Notes: generated by a model from the sequence alone, not told the origin. DNA of 64,000 nucleotides from Bacillus sp. NTK034 (GCF_017303275.1 NZ_JAFKOJ010000002.1:620001-684000), one strand, 5' to 3'. Positions 7,738-17,026 are shown, counted from the stretch's first letter. Numbers and translations are program-made.

Positions 7738-9511
7738 ACTTCGCATATTCCGCAACCCTATTCCTCCCAGCCCGCTTCGCCCCGACATACAAAGCCCTAT
7801 CGGCATGACGGATAAGGGCGAGTGCATCATCAGCATCTTTTGGAGCTGCAGCTACCCCGATGGAGGCTGTGATATGAACGGCCTTATTTTTGCTGCTGCC
7901 ACCAATATGCTGTTCGAGTATGAATGGACGGTTGGCAATGGTCTGTCTGATTAACTCTGCCCAGCCTATCGCATCTTCTTTGCTGGTATCAGGCATTAAG
8001 ACAACAAATTCCTCGCCGCCATATCGGGCAGCAATTCCTGCCTTATCTATTAAATTTGTCAGACGATCAGCCAGCTCACAGAGGATTTCATTACCGCTTT
8101 GGTGCCCATAAGTATCGTTCACTTTTTTAAAATGATCGATGTCAAGTATGATGAGTGAAAGTAGTTCTCTTTCACCATTTTGCAATCTGCTGAATTCTTC
8201 ATTTAATTTAGCTTCCATATATCTATAATTGAATAGTTTCGTTAACGCACAGCGCTCGCTTTTATCTTTTGTTTCCTCATAGTGCTTTGCATTCTCTATT
8301 GCTATTGCAAAATGCGAACATAAAATATCGACAATCATGAGCTGTGACTTTTCATAGGACCTCTTTTTTGCTGAAGAAAGCAGCAGTATTCCCAATACTT
8401 CATTACTTCGGATTATCGGAACACAAATAAGGCTTTCGGCATCTTCAGGCAAGAATTCCTTAGCAATGCTTTTCCATTTCTTCCCATAATGGAAAAGGGC
8501 AGATTTTCGGGTGCCCAAAACCAATCCGCTGATTCCCTCACTTTTTTTGGTAGGCTTAAGGTCATTAGGCTTTATTTGGCTATGCTCAATTCGGTATATT
8601 GTGTGAAGTTCCTCGTTATCCTTAATATCAAGAATATAGGCATAGTCAACAGGCATCATTTCGCTCAATTTCAAAATGAAAAGCTCCATAACTTCATTCA
8701 CATCAAGGCGCTCTGCCATTTGATGGCCTATATCTGCGGCTTTCTGAAGGTAATCAATAACCTTTTCACTTGAGTAATAAAGATGAAGAATGATTGAAAG
8801 ACTTACAAATGGCACCCCTACAAACAGCAGTGCAAGAATCCCCACCTCAGAATATAAAATGTAAAGGATAAGGCCAATCGGGAATGTTATGAGAGAGGTA
8901 ATAGTTTCCCAAATAACGTCTTTTTCCAGAAAAGATATTTTTCTGCCATACAATACAGCCTGGATTACGCTGATCAATACCTGATTTAGAGTAAAATGGA
9001 TGACCGGATATGCTGCAGCAACCCAGAAATATTGGGGATTGGCTATTAGATCTACACCAACTTTACCACCCATTGCAAAGTAAGCGAGTCCGCTCAAAAT
9101 AGATAATGCAAAGAACAAAAGTGAGTTAAGCGGCAGACGGAACAGCTGGTCCTTTTGTATTTTCAGCCTTAAAAGAAGTACCAGGATCCCCAATTGAACC
9201 ATTATCATTTCAGCAAGGAGCCCAAAGGTTAAAAACACTGCCATCGTAACCCATTGTATTAAAAAGATTGGTGTATTATTGATTACCATCGGCATGGATG
9301 AAACGAAAAACATCAATATGAAAAAGGCAAACAAACTGATTCCCTGTCCTGAAAGATCGGGTGGGTAAAAATGATAGGTTAGCATGGAACCTGCAGGAAA
9401 TATCAGTATCCATAATAACCATATTATTTTTTTGGCCAGTGAACTAACTATCTTTTTCCCCTCCTCCAATTTATTCAGGAAAATAGTCGGATGATACGAA
9501 CATTTTATCAA
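7736..9511 (-). CDS. membrane GAF-GGDEF diguanylate cyclase
   Basis: Predicted to make cyclic di-GMP from two GTP at the membrane. Residues about 29-246 hold six to seven hydrophobic helices; a GAF-like sensor domain spans about 268-415; a GGDEF domain spans about 420-590 with active-site GGEEF at 498-502 and metal-binding Asp in ILDIDHFKKVND. The usual RxxD inhibitory site before GGEEF is not conserved (the matching residues read DKAG), so product inhibition may be missing. The start is uncertain: TTG 9511 has a weak ribosome site, while a strong GGAGGAGGGG inside the frame faces only an ATA codon. It lies 23 bases after folC and next to the VWA gene. Confidence 0.85.
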   Translation of the reverse strand: MIKCSYHPTIFLNKLEEGKKIVSSLAKKIIWLLWILIFPAGSMLTYHFYPPDLSGQGISLFAFFILMFFVSSMPMVINNTPIFLIQWVTMAVFLTFGLLAEMIMVQLGILVLLLRLKIQKDQLFRLPLNSLLFFALSILSGLAYFAMGGKVGVDLIANPQYFWVAAAYPVIHFTLNQVLISVIQAVLYGRKISFLEKDVIWETITSLITFPIGLILYILYSEVGILALLFVGVPFVSLSIILHLYYSSEKVIDYLQKAADIGHQMAERLDVNEVMELFILKLSEMMPVDYAYILDIKDNEELHTIYRIEHSQIKPNDLKPTKKSEGISGLVLGTRKSALFHYGKKWKSIAKEFLPEDAESLICVPIIRSNEVLGILLLSSAKKRSYEKSQLMIVDILCSHFAIAIENAKHYEETKDKSERCALTKLFNYRYMEAKLNEEFSRLQNGERELLSLIILDIDHFKKVNDTYGHQSGNEILCELADRLTNLIDKAGIAARYGGEEFVVLMPDTSKEDAIGWAELIRQTIANRPFILEQHIGGSSKNKAVHITASIGVAAAPKDADDALALIRHADRALYVGAKRAGRNRVAEYAK

Positions 9512-9534
9512 ATTTTCTAACTTTTGTCATATTT

Positions 9535-10848
9535 TCATTTATTATTTTCCAAAAGCTTCAAAAGAATAGGCTTCACATCTGAGAGGAAGTAAAGTGATCC
9601 AGTAATAACCAGCACGCTGTTTTTTCCTGCTTCACGCAGTTCAGTCTCCAATAACACTTTCCAGTCCGTATGAAACTGTCTCCTGGCATTTTTACTGAGA
9701 TTATATAAATCTTCAGCTGATGCTGCTCTCGGAAACTCAAATTCGGTAAAGGTGATGCGTTCTGCAGCTGAATCAAGCATAGTGATCATTTTTTCAAGCT
9801 TTTTATCAGCCAGCGCAGCGAATACAATATTTTTGTTTTTATCTCCAAAACGGTTGTTCAGCTCCGCAGTTAAGGCAGCTATCCCTTCTTCATTATGGGC
9901 TCCATCTATTATCACCAGCGGGTCTTCAGATAGAATTTCAAATCGGCCGGGCCAGAAAGCTTTTTTCAAGCCTATTCTTATATGGTTTACCTCTATAAGG
10001 AAAGAATAAAATTTATTTAATAGCTCTGCTGCCATCACAGCCAGGGAAGCATTTTCAGTCTGGTGTTTTCCGCTCATTCCTGTCTCAAAATCAGGGTAGT
10101 TCTGAAAGACTGTCTTCAGGGAAAATACTTCTCCCTGGCCCAGGGATTTATGATCAGAAATCGTAAATTCATTCCCCAGCTGATAAACAGGGGACTTCAT
10201 GCTTAAAGCTTTATCTTGAATAACAGCGAGAGCATCTTCTTGTTTAACAGCTGTAATAACACTGATTCCAGGTTTAATTATTCCCGCTTTTTCAAAAGCG
10301 ATTTCCCCGTATGTATTCCCAAGTATGGCGGTGTGGTCGAGCCCGATGCTTGTAATGATTGATAATAATGGATAGATGATGTTAGTGGAGTCAAACCTGC
10401 CGCCAAGTCCCACTTCTAACAAAACGAGATCTACCTGCTGTACATGGCCAAAATATTGGAAAGCCATGGCGGTAATGATTTCAAACTCGGTTGGACCGCC
10501 AAGTTCCGTCTGTTCCAATTCAATTGCCAGCGGATATATATCATTAGCAACCCGAACGAGATCTTCATCTTTTATTGGAATTCCGTTAAGAGAAATCCGT
10601 TCATTAAATTTCTCAAAATATGGCGATGTAAACGTTCCGACTGAATAACCCGCCTCTTGAAGAATGGATCTTAAAAACGTAACTGTTGAGCCTTTACCAT
10701 TCGTTCCGCCAATATGAACAGACTTAATTCTTCTCTCGGGATGCCCGAGTTTTTCCATCATCCATTCCATCCTTTGCAGACCCGGCTTCATCCCCAGTCT
10801 TAGCCTTGAATGAATCCATTCCAGTGCTTCTTCATAAGTAGAAAACAT
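9535..10848 (-). CDS. folC: folylpolyglutamate synthase / dihydrofolate synthase
   Basis: Cytoplasmic Mur-ligase-type enzyme that adds L-Glu to dihydropteroate and extends folate glutamyl tails with ATP. The 437 residues fit FolC. The P-loop HIGGTNGKGSTVTF sits at about 45-58, followed by the FTSPYFEKFNERI motif; the C-terminal domain has VIIDGAHNEEGI. Start at 10848 has GGAGGTG upstream. It follows valS, as in Bacillus subtilis, with a 70-base gap holding a 7-base-pair hairpin (10871-10891). Confidence 0.95.
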   Translation of the reverse strand: MFSTYEEALEWIHSRLRLGMKPGLQRMEWMMEKLGHPERRIKSVHIGGTNGKGSTVTFLRSILQEAGYSVGTFTSPYFEKFNERISLNGIPIKDEDLVRVANDIYPLAIELEQTELGGPTEFEIITAMAFQYFGHVQQVDLVLLEVGLGGRFDSTNIIYPLLSIITSIGLDHTAILGNTYGEIAFEKAGIIKPGISVITAVKQEDALAVIQDKALSMKSPVYQLGNEFTISDHKSLGQGEVFSLKTVFQNYPDFETGMSGKHQTENASLAVMAAELLNKFYSFLIEVNHIRIGLKKAFWPGRFEILSEDPLVIIDGAHNEEGIAALTAELNNRFGDKNKNIVFAALADKKLEKMITMLDSAAERITFTEFEFPRAASAEDLYNLSKNARRQFHTDWKVLLETELREAGKNSVLVITGSLYFLSDVKPILLKLLENNK

Positions 10849-10870
10849 ATATATGCACCTCCGTTATACA

Positions 10871-10891
10871 GGAAGGAAGACGAATCCTTCC
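10871..10891 (-). other. small hairpin between valS and folC
   Basis: GGAAGGA and TCCTTCC pair perfectly around a 7-base loop. There is no T-run, so it is not a normal terminator; it could shape mRNA processing between the two genes. Confidence 0.4.
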
Positions 10892-10918
10892 TATGGACCC
10901 GCCTTCCGCAACTATTAA

Positions 10919-13564
10919 TTATTCTCCTTTTAGCTCTTTAATGCGAGCTTCTACAGCTGCTCTCTTCTCGCTGTAGTCTTGTTCTTTTGCTTTCTCTTCC
11001 TCAATTACCTTTTCAGGCGCCTTTTTAATAAAGCCTTCGTTTGAAAGTTTCTTCTGGACTCTTTCAACTTCTTTATTTAATTTATCCCACTCTTTCTGAA
11101 GGCGTGCAACTTCTTCTTCAATGTTAATCAGGCCTTCAAGTGGAAGAATGATTTCTGCACCAGTCACAACTGCTGTCATCGCCTTATCAGGCGTCTCAAC
11201 ATTCAGAGCCAGCACTAGTTCTTCAGGGTTACAGAATCGTTCAATATAGGCACGGTTATTTTCCAGTGTACCCAGAATTTCCTCATCCTTAGCTTTAACC
11301 ATCATTTTAATCTTCTTGCTCATCGGTGTGTTCACTTCAGCACGGCTGTTGCGGACAGAGCGGATGATTTCTACAAGCAGCTTCATTTCGTTTGCAGCCT
11401 GGGTATCTGTATACTCATCGTTTACTTCCGGCCACTGGGCAACCGTAATGGATTCACCTGAATGAGGAAGGTTCTGCCAAATTTCTTCCGTAATAAATGG
11501 CATAAATGGATGCAGCAGACGCATTGTATTGTCCAGAACATATGCCAGGATGGAACGCGTAGTTTTCTTGGCAGCTTCATCTTCTCCATACAGCGGAAGC
11601 TTTGCCATTTCGATATACCAATCACAGAAGTCATCCCAGATGAAGTTATACAGAACTCGGCCAACCTCGCCAAACTCGTAGCGGTCAGACAATCTTGTAA
11701 CCGTCTCAATTGTTTCATTCAAACGGGTTAATATCCATTTATCGGCAACAGACTTTTCACCGCTTAAATCAATTTCTTCGTATGTTAATCCATCCATGTT
11801 CATTAAGGCAAATCGGGATGCGTTCCAGATTTTATTGGCAAAGTTCCATGTTGCCTCAACCTTTTCCATACTAAAGCGCAAATCCTGTCCCGGCGAGCTG
11901 CCTGTAGAAAGGAAATAACGGAGTGAATCGGCACCATACTGATCGATTACATCCATTGGATCAACGCCATTTCCAAGGGACTTACTCATCTTGCGTCCCT
12001 GTGAGTCACGAACAAGACCATGAATTAATACATCCTGGAATGGACGCTCTCCTGTAAATTCGAGACCCTGGAAGATCATTCGTGATACCCAGAAGAAAAT
12101 GATATCATAGCCAGTTACCAGAGCAGCAGTCGGATAGTATCTCTTGAAATCGCTTGAGTCAGTATCCGGCCAGCCCATTGTTGAAAATGGCCAAAGGGCT
12201 GAACTGAACCAGGTATCCAAAACATCCTTGTCCTGCTCCCAGTTTTCAATATCTTCAGGTGCTTCGTGCCCTACGAAAACCTCACCTGTCTCTTTGTGGT
12301 ACCAGGCCGGGATGCGGTGGCCCCACCAAAGCTGGCGTGAAATACACCAGTCACGAATATTTTCCATCCAGCGCAGATACGTTTTTTCAAATCGCTCTGG
12401 AACAAAGTTTACTTTTTCTTCTTTAGTTTGAAGAGCGATGGCTTCATCAGCAAGGGGCTGCATTTTAACAAACCATTGTGTTGAAAGGTACGGTTCAACT
12501 ACTGCGCCGCTGCGCTCTGAATGGCCCACAGAATGCATATGTTCTTCAATTTTGAAAAGAACTTCTTCTTCCTGCAGATCCTTCACGATCTGCCTGCGGC
12601 ATTCAAAGCGGTCCATATCCTGGTATTTACCGGCTCTGCTGTTCATTGTGCCATCTTCATTCATTACAAGAATTCTTTCAAGATTGTGGCGGTTTCCAAT
12701 TTCGAAATCATTTGGGTCATGAGCCGGCGTAATTTTTACTGCACCTGACCCGAAATCCATTTCTACATAATCATCTGCAACTATTGGAATTTCGCGTCCT
12801 GTGATCGGCAGTTTAACTGTTTTGCCGATTAAATGCTTATAGCGCTCATCTTCCGGGTGTACTGCTACAGCTGTATCGCCAAGCATCGTTTCAGGGCGTG
12901 TAGTGGCAATTTCGATATGACCTGAGCCATCTGTCAGAGGATATCTCATATGGTAGAAAGCACCTTGCACATCCTTATAAATAACTTCGATATCAGAAAG
13001 GGCCGTTTTCGTAGACGGATCCCAGTTGATGATGTACTCGCCGCGATAAATCAAACCTTTATTATAAAGTGAAACGAAAACCTCTCTAACAGCTTTTGAT
13101 AAGCCTTCATCAAGGGTGAAGCGTTCACGGCTGTAATCAAGCCCTAATCCAAGCTTTGACCATTGCTGGCGAATATGGCTCGCATACTCATCTTTCCATT
13201 TCCAAGTTTCTTCTACGAACTTCTCACGGCCTAAATCATAGCGGCTTTTGCCTTCATTGCGAAGCTTTTCTTCAACCTTTGCCTGAGTGGCAATACCCGC
13301 ATGGTCCATTCCTGGAAGCCATAATACATCGTATCCCTGCATACGCTTCATCCGGGTGAGGATATCCTGCAGGGTCGTATCCCATGCATGGCCAAGATGA
13401 AGCTTTCCAGTTACGTTCGGAGGCGGAATTACAATGGTATAGGGTTGTTTAGTTTCATCGTCTTTTGCTTCAAAAAACTTCCCTTCGAGCCACCAGTCAT
13501 ATCGTCCTTTTTCAATCCCCTGCGGATCATATTTCGTCGGCATTGATAATTCATTACTATCCAT
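10919..13564 (-). CDS. valS: valyl-tRNA synthetase
   Basis: Class I aminoacyl-tRNA synthetase charging tRNA-Val. The 881 residues show the HIGH-type motif HLGHAWDT near residue 56, the editing domain, the KMSKS motif ([11 protein letters not shown]) near 525, and the C-terminal coiled coil starting [14 protein letters not shown]. The start at 13564 has GAAAGGAAG upstream. Expression is predicted to depend on uncharged tRNA-Val through the T-box leader just upstream. A dispersed repeat lies between the leader terminator and the start codon. Confidence 0.97.
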   Translation of the reverse strand: MDSNELSMPTKYDPQGIEKGRYDWWLEGKFFEAKDDETKQPYTIVIPPPNVTGKLHLGHAWDTTLQDILTRMKRMQGYDVLWLPGMDHAGIATQAKVEEKLRNEGKSRYDLGREKFVEETWKWKDEYASHIRQQWSKLGLGLDYSRERFTLDEGLSKAVREVFVSLYNKGLIYRGEYIINWDPSTKTALSDIEVIYKDVQGAFYHMRYPLTDGSGHIEIATTRPETMLGDTAVAVHPEDERYKHLIGKTVKLPITGREIPIVADDYVEMDFGSGAVKITPAHDPNDFEIGNRHNLERILVMNEDGTMNSRAGKYQDMDRFECRRQIVKDLQEEEVLFKIEEHMHSVGHSERSGAVVEPYLSTQWFVKMQPLADEAIALQTKEEKVNFVPERFEKTYLRWMENIRDWCISRQLWWGHRIPAWYHKETGEVFVGHEAPEDIENWEQDKDVLDTWFSSALWPFSTMGWPDTDSSDFKRYYPTAALVTGYDIIFFWVSRMIFQGLEFTGERPFQDVLIHGLVRDSQGRKMSKSLGNGVDPMDVIDQYGADSLRYFLSTGSSPGQDLRFSMEKVEATWNFANKIWNASRFALMNMDGLTYEEIDLSGEKSVADKWILTRLNETIETVTRLSDRYEFGEVGRVLYNFIWDDFCDWYIEMAKLPLYGEDEAAKKTTRSILAYVLDNTMRLLHPFMPFITEEIWQNLPHSGESITVAQWPEVNDEYTDTQAANEMKLLVEIIRSVRNSRAEVNTPMSKKIKMMVKAKDEEILGTLENNRAYIERFCNPEELVLALNVETPDKAMTAVVTGAEIILPLEGLINIEEEVARLQKEWDKLNKEVERVQKKLSNEGFIKKAPEKVIEEEKAKEQDYSEKRAAVEARIKELKGE

Positions 13565-13599
13565 ATGTCATTCTTCCTTTCTAAAAACAATCCTAAACA

Positions 13600-13682
13600 A
13601 GAAAAGCGGAAGCGCCTTGCCCGCCCCTGACATGTTGAGGGGGAAGGCGGTGGAGCTAGACAGTTATCGACGTTTAGAATTG
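13600..13682 (+). repeat. dispersed repeat family A, copy in the valS leader
   Basis: Reads AGAAAAGCGGAAGCGCC at the left end, a GC-rich middle with a weak palindrome, and GGAGCTAGACAG with TTATCGACGTT at the right end. The same ends occur at 49246 and 51579, and in reverse orientation at 21240-21516. The copy sits between the T-box terminator and the valS start codon, so it is part of the mRNA. Confidence 0.75.
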
Positions 13683-13688
13683 AATACT

Positions 13689-13990
13689 TTCTTTTAAAAA
13701 TAAAAAACTCCATTCGCCATAAAAGGACGAATGGAGTATGCTTCGCGGTACCACCTTTTTTTCAATCACCAAAGAAAATCAGGGAAAGACATTCTTATAG
13801 AGATTGACACTTAATCAGATAACGGATTTCCCGTCTTTTACTACTAGGCTGCAGCCTTTCGCAAAAGATGCTCTAGGGCGACCTTCCAACGGTTCTGCCT
13901 GGATAACCTTTCAGCTGCTGGTTTTCCTCTCTAAAAGGCAAATGGCCATTGTACTCTTCCCTGTCTTAGCATCGATATTCAATTTTATAT
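13689..13990 (-). ncRNA. T-box leader of valS (valine specifier GUC)
   Basis: The conserved T-box AAGGTGGTACCGCG is at about 13744-13757 and is followed by an intrinsic terminator. Stem I closes with GATGCT/AGCATC; AGGG/CCCT and AATGG/CCGTT frame an internal loop whose 3' strand reads GGAAG-GTC-G, so the specifier is GUC (13880-13882), a valine codon. Uncharged tRNA-Val should stabilise the antiterminator and switch on valS, folC and perhaps the cyclase gene. Confidence 0.93.
13697..13737 (-). terminator. regulated terminator of the valS T-box
   Basis: ACTCCATTCG pairs with CGAATGGAGT around an 11-base loop and is followed by TTTTTTATTTTT on the minus strand. The 5' arm lies just after the T-box sequence, as needed for mutually exclusive antiterminator pairing. 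Confidence 0.92.
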
Positions 13991-13997
13991 ATAAAAT

Positions 13998-14027
13998 ATA
14001 CTACCGAAAAAAGACTGTTATAGTCAA
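13998..14027 (-). promoter_or_regulatory. sigma-A promoter of valS
   Basis: TTGACT (14022-14027) and TAGTAT (13998-14003) are 18 bases apart, just upstream of the T-box leader. Confidence 0.65.
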
Positions 14028-14151
14028 TAAGGATACCCGAGTTTTTTATATATTATTCATTATTTCCATTGAAGTGATGATGATTTTGCCAGAAAAAAGT
14101 ATTATAGCGGGTATAAAAATGCCGTTATACAGGAAAGAAACGAAAATAGGC

Positions 14152-14179
14152 ACTTTACCGGTAAATGAATCATAGAATA
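14152..14179 (+). promoter_or_regulatory. sigma-K-like promoter of the small membrane protein
   Basis: CATAGAATA (14171-14179) fits the sigma-K -10 consensus CATAnnnTA, and AC at 14152-14153 lies 17 bases before it, as in sigma-K -35 elements. The predicted start of transcription is about 28 bases before the open reading frame. Confidence 0.5.
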
Positions 14180-14213
14180 TACATATGAACATTCAGGAAA
14201 GGGGCATGCGACA

Positions 14214-14405
14214 ATGAGAAGAAAATATAATCCTTACACACTGCCTCCCTGGTTAAGAACTTTCAGGAATGTGTGTGCACAGTTTATTATCCCGTTCTGT
14301 GTTTTTCAAGGCATAAGAACAATTTTGCTGCCTACCACCTTTGATGTACTGCTGCTATCGCTGTTCATTCTGATTGCAATTGCTTTCCACCTTCAACTGG
14401 TTTAG
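14214..14405 (+). CDS. small membrane protein, 63 residues, unknown
   Basis: I do not recognise a named family. The protein starts MRRKYNPYTLPPWLRTFRN and has two hydrophobic stretches (about 22-38 and 42-62). AAGGGG lies 9 bases before ATG 14214. The gene is on the plus strand between the valS leader and the spore coat gene ysxE. A sigma-K-like promoter upstream suggests late mother-cell expression in sporulation. It ends at a hairpin shared with the end of ysxE. Confidence 0.7.
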   Translation: MRRKYNPYTLPPWLRTFRNVCAQFIIPFCVFQGIRTILLPTTFDVLLLSLFILIAIAFHLQLV

Positions 14406-14435
14406 GAGCCCGCATTATTAGCTTTGGGCTCCTTC
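14405..14435 (+). terminator. terminator after the small membrane protein gene
   Basis: GGAGCCC pairs with GGGCTCC and is followed by TTCTT. The loop contains the stop codon of convergent ysxE, so the two genes share the structure. Confidence 0.55.
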
Positions 14436-15476
14436 TTGCGCTTGAGCTTCGGCAGCTGCCTTTGCTTCTTGTTTTTGCCGTTCGATTTCATCGATTCTCA
14501 TTGCAGCATATTCAATATTTTTCAAAAGCCAATACTGCCTTTGCAAATGCTGGACAGCCTTTCTTTCCCCCCTTTTTCCTTCCCCTTTATAATATTGCTC
14601 AGCAGCCCTGATAATAGGACCCGGATGAGCAAAGTAACTTTGAAACAGCAGCATCTCATCGTCTCTGAATGGAAAGTATTTCATATAATTGTAAATCCAC
14701 TCTACACATTCTTCCGATCTTTTCGGATAAGTTTTCAGCGTTCTTGATAAAAACGGCAATAAATCATGGAGCGGCGACCCCTGTCTTGCATTTTCAAAAT
14801 TCGTGAAGAATCCATATCCCCTATCGTCGTATAGAAAATGTTCGGTTGAAACTTTCCCATGAATGATTACTGTTCGTGCTTTGTCGCTTTCTTTCGTTTT
14901 TTCATACCAATCTTTAAATTTGTTTGTGGAGAATTTTAATGCCTGGCTGACATCGTGATAATAAAGTGAAAACATTAGCTCAAAGGGGGACATATACTCT
15001 TTTCTTTCGCATGATTCAATAAATCCGTCCAAAAATTCATTTTCCTTTTCCCATTCCTGCAAGGTTTTCTCATAATGATCGGTTCGATCTTCCTTTTTTA
15101 TAGGAACTTCCCGCGAGGACAATGTGTGCAGTCTTGCCAGTTCCCTCAGCATTTGCTGATGCCTCTCAAATCTGTCCTCCTTTTCTTCATTGGGCATCCA
15201 GGGCATTAAATAAAATAATTCATTCTGATGGAGCACTGCATATCTTCCATCCACCGTCGGGTAAATAGGAACAATTCTGTTATACCCTTTTTGAAAGAGA
15301 GTTTGTACATGCCTTATAAAATCCGCTCCATGCTGAGGCTTTATTTTCTTCAGAGCAAACACACCTTTGCTGCTGTAAACTTTTTGAACTCTCCCAAACT
15401 CCTCTACAAAATGCGGCTCTAATGAATAATGATTTAAAATGGGGGAGACTTTCCGCAGCCGATTTTTTTCTTCCAC
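14418..15476 (-). CDS. ysxE: spore coat-associated protein YsxE, CotS/kinase-like fold
   Basis: A 352-residue protein of the CotS family, which has an aminoglycoside phosphotransferase/choline kinase-like fold. The catalytic-loop region reads IIHGKVSTEHFLYDD and then GFFTNFENARQGSPLHDL; the usual HGD and the metal-binding DFD are changed (HGK, TNF), so kinase activity is doubtful. In Bacillus subtilis YsxE is a coat protein encoded after spoVID and placed in the coat by it. The gene follows spoVID here too. The start is GTG 15476 with a moderate ribosome site (AAAGTGAG). The C-terminus is an Ala/Gln-rich tail. Confidence 0.9.
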   Translation of the reverse strand: MEEKNRLRKVSPILNHYSLEPHFVEEFGRVQKVYSSKGVFALKKIKPQHGADFIRHVQTLFQKGYNRIVPIYPTVDGRYAVLHQNELFYLMPWMPNEEKEDRFERHQQMLRELARLHTLSSREVPIKKEDRTDHYEKTLQEWEKENEFLDGFIESCERKEYMSPFELMFSLYYHDVSQALKFSTNKFKDWYEKTKESDKARTVIIHGKVSTEHFLYDDRGYGFFTNFENARQGSPLHDLLPFLSRTLKTYPKRSEECVEWIYNYMKYFPFRDDEMLLFQSYFAHPGPIIRAAEQYYKGEGKRGERKAVQHLQRQYWLLKNIEYAAMRIDEIERQKQEAKAAAEAQAQEGAQS

Positions 15477-15545
15477 CTAAACCACTCACTTTCCAGAATG
15501 AGAAAAAATGATGTTATTCTGAAATATATTGGCTAAACGAAAATA

Positions 15546-15582
15546 GCTGAGCGGGTTATCAATACCTGCTCAGCCTTTTAAC
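15546..15582 (-). terminator. weak hairpin after spoVID
   Basis: GGCTGAGC and GCTCAGC pair around a 15-base loop; the minus-strand tail is only TATTTTC. It may reduce rather than stop transcription into ysxE. Confidence 0.35.
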
Positions 15583-15585
15583 CAT

Positions 15586-16848
15586 TTAATGGGCTACCGC
15601 AACAGGAATGTACAGCACTTGCCCTTCATAAATATCCTGATTGATTTCAAGATGATTCACCCGTAATAGCTGCTGGGCTGGTATATCATACCTTTCAGCA
15701 ATGGCATCAATTGTGTCGCCGTTCTGCACAATGCAAACCTTGAGCTTAACATGTTCCTCTGTCTCTTCTTTCCGGGCAAAGAACTCTGTTAACGACATGC
15801 TTTTCTTCTTGGAGAGTTTCTTCTTCTTAGCTTCCTGTTCTGAAGAGGATGAGGATTCCTCTGTTTCCTCATGAGCTGCCTGTGCAGCCGCTTGAACAGG
15901 CTTCTTTTCAAAGGAAGGACTATCTGATTCTGATGCTTCCGTCATTTGATAGATTTCCTGTGCGGTTGGCGGTGCTTCCTCCTCATTGCGCTGAGAAGAA
16001 AAAGATATTTCCGGTGCAGTTTTTGGCGTCTGTTCTTCTTCTGGCTGCTCTTGTTTAACTTCGAGGGCTGCAGGCACTGACGTTTTAATCACTTCTTGCT
16101 CTACCACTTCTGGCTGCTTTCTTGCTTCCGCCTCAAATGGAATATATACCTCATCTGTTTCTGGCTGCTCTTCCTGAGGCTCCTCTTCCTGTATATCTTC
16201 CTCGTTGCCAGCGTATACCTTTTCCTCTCTTTCTTCCTCTTCCTCTTCCTCTTCCTCCTGCTCCTGTTCTTCTAGCTGATATGAAGGCCATTCCTGCTGA
16301 ATTATTTCTTCTTCCTCTATCTCCTCTGCCGCTGCAGAAGACCTGTACAGAGGCTCTAATTCTTCCGTTTCAGTTTCAGCTTCTTCCTCCCATTCTTGAA
16401 CAGGAACATGCTGCTGATCGCCATACAATCCGGTTATGGTTAAATTTGCTGTCAATTTCATACAGCTTCGTTCCGGCAGAACATAATCGAAGGACTCTAC
16501 CGCAACGTCAATATCGTAGATGCTTTGGATTCTATTATTTGGAATAGTGATATCGACAGGAAAATAGTGTTTGAATTCACAAACTCCTTCTCCTCTTTCT
16601 TCAACTGTCTGAACGAATTTGGTGACTGCCAAATCCTCTTGTTCTTCCTCAGATGCTTCTTCATCGCTGCGTCTATACTCACCTGCCAGTTCAAGAGCTC
16701 CCTGGATCGTTACATATTGATCGCTTTCCTGAATTGTTATATTGGGGTCTAACGAGATGGAAATCAGGTCCGATACTTCCTGTCCTTTTTGAAACCATAC
16801 TGATTCTTCTAAAGAAAATCGTAAGCACGATGGATTCCCCTGAGACAA
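15586..16848 (-). CDS. spoVID: stage VI sporulation protein D, coat morphogenesis
   Basis: Coat assembly protein that helps encase the forespore, working with SafA and SpoIVA. The start is TTG 16848, with GGGAGGAG upstream, giving 420 residues; a longer frame start at 16884 lacks a ribosome site. Residues 1-150 match the SpoVID N-terminal domain (FSLEESVWFQKGQEVSDLI, then FPVDITIPNNRI). The centre (about 160-340) is very rich in Glu and probably disordered. The last 50 residues form a LysM domain (VQNGDTIDAIAERYDIPAQQ...) as in Bacillus subtilis SpoVID. A sigma-E-like promoter lies upstream. Confidence 0.95.
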   Translation of the reverse strand: MSQGNPSCLRFSLEESVWFQKGQEVSDLISISLDPNITIQESDQYVTIQGALELAGEYRRSDEEASEEEQEDLAVTKFVQTVEERGEGVCEFKHYFPVDITIPNNRIQSIYDIDVAVESFDYVLPERSCMKLTANLTITGLYGDQQHVPVQEWEEEAETETEELEPLYRSSAAAEEIEEEEIIQQEWPSYQLEEQEQEEEEEEEEEREEKVYAGNEEDIQEEEPQEEQPETDEVYIPFEAEARKQPEVVEQEVIKTSVPAALEVKQEQPEEEQTPKTAPEISFSSQRNEEEAPPTAQEIYQMTEASESDSPSFEKKPVQAAAQAAHEETEESSSSSEQEAKKKKLSKKKSMSLTEFFARKEETEEHVKLKVCIVQNGDTIDAIAERYDIPAQQLLRVNHLEINQDIYEGQVLYIPVAVAH

Positions 16849-16897
16849 AGCGACTCCTCCCTTCGAATCTTTACGTTTAATCACTATGTCATTAACA

Positions 16898-16926
16898 ATC
16901 CTATGAGGGATTAGGATACTTTATGA
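16898..16926 (-). promoter_or_regulatory. sigma-E-like promoter of spoVID
   Basis: On the minus strand TCATAAA (16920-16926) and CATAGGAT (16898-16905) are 14 bases apart, close to the sigma-E pattern (KMATATT, 14 bases, CATACAMT). Bacillus subtilis spoVID is sigma-E dependent, which supports the call. Confidence 0.45.
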
Positions 16927-16995
16927 TTAGAAAAATAGCGCTCTGAGGGAAACTTAGATTGATTTAGAAAAAATTCCTTGGATTAGACTTTTATC

Positions 16996-17026
16996 GCGCC
17001 TTCCACTCCAATCAACACCGTGCAAA
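16996..17026. repeat. remnant of dispersed repeat family B
   Basis: GCGCCTTCCACTCCAATCAAC resembles the right end of the repeat at 24463-24652 (CGCCTTCCGCTACAATCAAC). Only this end is present. The rest of the 16849-17126 gap shows nothing beyond the spoVID promoter. Confidence 0.5.

Noticed and set aside
13804..14175. Plus-strand open frame of 123 codons
   Set aside because: It lies across the valS T-box leader and promoter, has no ribosome site and no recognisable protein features.
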